A stretch of DNA of 64,000 nt. It comes from Flavobacterium succinicans. Lineage in GTDB: Bacteria > Bacteroidota > Bacteroidia > Flavobacteriales > Flavobacteriaceae. The stretch is taken from assembly GCF_001662485.1 (NCBI RefSeq), contig NZ_JMTM01000017.1, positions 372,001 to 436,000 on the forward strand, written 5' to 3'. The position numbers were made by a program, and so were the translations under genes. Shown in pieces: positions 62,333-64,000 of this stretch (positions are counted from its first letter, which is position 1; each line of letters starts with the position of its first letter). The notes under the pieces were generated by a model. It worked only from the letters and a program-made list of their open reading frames with translations, did no database searches and had not been told where the DNA came from.

Positions 62333-63679
62333 ATGAATACACCGCACAATTTTAAACCGATTCTTGCCAGTTTAGGGATTTTAGATCTTAACGAGATGCA
62401 AGAAGTATCGCATGATGCTATTATTAACGAAAACAATGTTTTATTACTCTCTCCAACTGGATCAGGGAAAACATTAGCTTTTTTATTGCCTATTTTTGAG
62501 TTACTACAACCTGAAATTCTTTCGGTTCAATGTTTAATTTTGGTGCCTTCTCGTGAATTAGGACTTCAGATTGAACAAGTATGGAAAAAAATGAGTACGG
62601 GTTACAAAGTAAATGTGTGTTATGGAGGTCATGCTATTGATACCGAAATTAAAAATTTAAGTAATCCACCCGCAATTTTGATTGGAACTCCAGGACGTAT
62701 CGCAGATCATATTGATCGTGGTACTTTTCGTTTGGATAAAATTCAGACGCTCGTTTTAGATGAATTTGATAAGTCTTTGCAACTTGGATTTCATGAACAA
62801 ATGTCGTTTGTGATTGGAAAATTGACTAAACTCAATAAACGTGTCTTGGTTTCGGCTACTTCGGGAATCGAAATTCCAAAATATACTCGAGTGGTAAGTC
62901 CTTTGATTTTGGATTTTATTCCAGAAAATAAAGAAGAAAATAATCTTTCATTACAAATGGTTGTTTCAAAAGAGAAGGATAAACTCATGACCTTATTTCA
63001 ATTGATTTGTTCTTTGAAATCGGAAGCGGCGATTGTTTTTTGCAACCATCGAGATGCTGCGGAGCGCATAAGTGATACTTTGAATGAAAAAGGAATTTAT
63101 GCGACGTATTACCATGGAGGAATGGATCAAGAAGAACGAGAACGCGCTTTAATTCAATTTAGAAACGGAAGTATGAGTTACTTAATTACAACCGATTTAG
63201 CAGCTCGAGGATTGGATATTCCAGAAATGAAGCATGTTATTCATTATCATTTGCCTTTGAAAGAAGAAGAGTTTACCCATAGAAACGGTCGGACAGCACG
63301 TATGTTGGCTTCAGGAACGGCTTATTTAATTGTAAATGAAAGCGAAAAGAAACTCGATTATATTGATTACAGCATGTCAGTAATGGATGTGAGTTCTCAT
63401 GTGGTTTTACCGAAACCTCCTCAATTTCAAACCATTTATATTAGTGGTGGGAAAAAGAATAAGCTCAATAAAATTGACATTGTAGGGTTCTTTTCTCAAA
63501 AAGGGAAATTAGAAAAAGGCGATTTAGGTTTGATTGAAGTTAAAGATTTTATCTCCTTTGCTGCTGTCAAATACAATAAAGTTAAAGATTTGCTTTCCAA
63601 CATTCGTGATGAGAAAATGAAAGGAAAAAAGTTTAAAATTGAAGTGGCTAGAAAAGTAATTAAAAAAGAAGAGGAGTAG
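62333..63679 (+). CDS. DEAD-box-type RNA helicase with DbpA-like C-terminus
   Basis: The 448-residue helicase shows motif I SPTGSGKTLAF, Ia PSRELG, Ib TPGR, motif II DEFD rather than DEAD, motif III SAT, motif V TTDLAARGLDIPE and motif VI HRNGRTAR. The C-terminal about 75 residues (NKIDIVGFFSQKGKLEKGDL, ISFAAVKYNKVKDLL) resemble the DbpA RNA-binding domain that recognises 23S rRNA. It is therefore probably a ribosome-assembly helicase. The TACTTTTG at 62321-62328 lies 4 nt before the ATG, so the mRNA may be leaderless. Confidence 0.9.
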   Translation: MNTPHNFKPILASLGILDLNEMQEVSHDAIINENNVLLLSPTGSGKTLAFLLPIFELLQPEILSVQCLILVPSRELGLQIEQVWKKMSTGYKVNVCYGGHAIDTEIKNLSNPPAILIGTPGRIADHIDRGTFRLDKIQTLVLDEFDKSLQLGFHEQMSFVIGKLTKLNKRVLVSATSGIEIPKYTRVVSPLILDFIPENKEENNLSLQMVVSKEKDKLMTLFQLICSLKSEAAIVFCNHRDAAERISDTLNEKGIYATYYHGGMDQEERERALIQFRNGSMSYLITTDLAARGLDIPEMKHVIHYHLPLKEEEFTHRNGRTARMLASGTAYLIVNESEKKLDYIDYSMSVMDVSSHVVLPKPPQFQTIYISGGKKNKLNKIDIVGFFSQKGKLEKGDLGLIEVKDFISFAAVKYNKVKDLLSNIRDEKMKGKKFKIEVARKVIKKEEE

Positions 63680-63736
63680 GGGGGATTTCAGCCTTTAGAT
63701 TATAAACCTCGGGTAAGAAAATGGTTAGCAAAAAAA

Positions 63737-63771
63737 GAAAACGCCTTGAAATATCAAAGCGTTTTCTTTTT
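63737..63771. terminator. Hairpin terminator between the helicase and PhnA-family genes
   Basis: AAAACGCCTTGA and TCAAAGCGTTTT form an imperfect stem, followed by a T-run and preceded by As. It serves both converging genes. Confidence 0.82.
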
Positions 63772-63794
63772 TTTTGCTAACTGCTAACTGCAAG

Positions 63795-64000
63795 TTATAT
63801 TTTCTTTACATATTGTGTAATAATGACGATTTGTTGTCCGTCAACTTTTCCTTCAATATATTCAGCATTTTCATGGTCTAAACGAATGTTTCTTACAGCA
63901 GTTCCTTGTTTGGCCACCATGCTAGAGCCTTTTACTTTTAAATCCTTAATCAAGACTACAGAGTCACCGTGTTCTAGAATTACACCATTGCTATCTCGGT
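63795..64000 (-). CDS. PhnA/YjdM-family protein, C-terminal part only (start outside window)
   Basis: About 68 codons are visible, running from the window end to the stop at 63795-63797. The minus-strand translation contains DSNGVILEHGDSVVLIKDLK and VKGSSMVAKQGTAVRNIRL, the beta-barrel part of the PhnA (YjdM) family, and ends VIITQYVKKI. The N-terminal zinc ribbon is beyond the window. The name comes from phosphonate loci, but PhnA members usually have no proven role in phosphonate breakdown. No phn genes are visible. Confidence 0.85.
   Translation of the reverse strand, partial: RDSNGVILEHGDSVVLIKDLKVKGSSMVAKQGTAVRNIRLDHENAEYIEGKVDGQQIVIITQYVKKI

Overview
This is an AT-rich chromosomal window that looks like Flavobacterium or a close Flavobacteriaceae relative. 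The evidence is the type IX secretion (T9SS) C-terminal sorting domains on three large secreted proteins, the gliding lipoprotein gldI, a type III glutamine synthetase, many TANNTTTG promoter elements of the Bacteroidetes sigma factor and the near absence of Shine-Dalgarno sites. No rRNA, tRNA, CRISPR array, transposase or phage gene was recognised. Most of the window is core chromosome. The accessory parts are 1-5400 (surface scaffold), 11.6-17.3 kb (curli-like amyloid operon) and several repeat-rich intergenic stretches.

Layout. 1-4.6 kb: the 3' part of a dockerin-bearing T9SS protein, followed 2 bp later by a 1006-residue T9SS protein with three cohesin-like modules, two ASH-type modules and three near-identical 99-residue repeats, then a decayed methylmalonyl-CoA mutase tail. 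4.9-8.9 kb: small periplasmic protein, AraC regulator, secreted esterase, lipoprotein, TerC. 9.2-11.4 kb: type III glutamine synthetase. 11.6-17.3 kb: curli-like operon (major curlin, terminator, minor curlin, CsgC/H-like, CsgE, CsgF, CsgG with an extra beta-barrel domain, propeller lipoprotein). 17.3-20.7 kb: purM, small conserved proteins and a GNAT enzyme among palindromic repeats. 20.9-25 kb: two cyclophilin-FKBP fusion isomerases, gldI and a DHH phosphoesterase. 25.1-27.9 kb: CLC transporter, RidA-family protein, secreted proline-rich protein. 28-36.5 kb: guaA, LysM/PBP protein, DUF3820, pyrG, yidC, MORN protein. 36.5-41.7 kb: mnmA, a frameshifted GNAT gene, T9SS subtilase, FabK/nitronate monooxygenase-like enzyme. 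41.8-50 kb (minus): DUF349, beta-barrel, aroE, TPR, class III aminotransferase, OstA-like. 50.3-58 kb: lipoprotein alpha-amylase (plus), then a minus-strand run rsfS-ftsH-LUD-cdsA-psd-ACBP-SOD. 58-64 kb: birA, SRPBCC, pyrE, NUDIX, M14 peptidase, DEAD-box-type helicase and the end of a PhnA-family gene.

How parts work together. The curli operon encodes fibre subunits, periplasmic chaperones (CsgC/H-like, CsgE), the surface factor CsgF and the CsgG pore. The CsgC/H-like and CsgE reading frames are joined through an A-tract holding a dnaX-type slippery heptamer, so a fused exported protein can be made by slippage. The dockerin and cohesin proteins could form a surface complex independent of cellulosomes. 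purM, guaA, pyrG and pyrE make nucleotides. cdsA and psd make phospholipid. ftsH, yidC and the isomerases maintain envelope proteins, and gldI serves T9SS/gliding.

Noteworthy non-coding structure: four members of a dispersed imperfect-palindrome family, an independent 87-bp palindrome, and three genes (guaA, pyrE, helicase) whose promoter element ends only 3-4 nt before the start codon, which suggests leaderless mRNAs. All product calls rest on reading the sequence and remembered family features; no database search was run.
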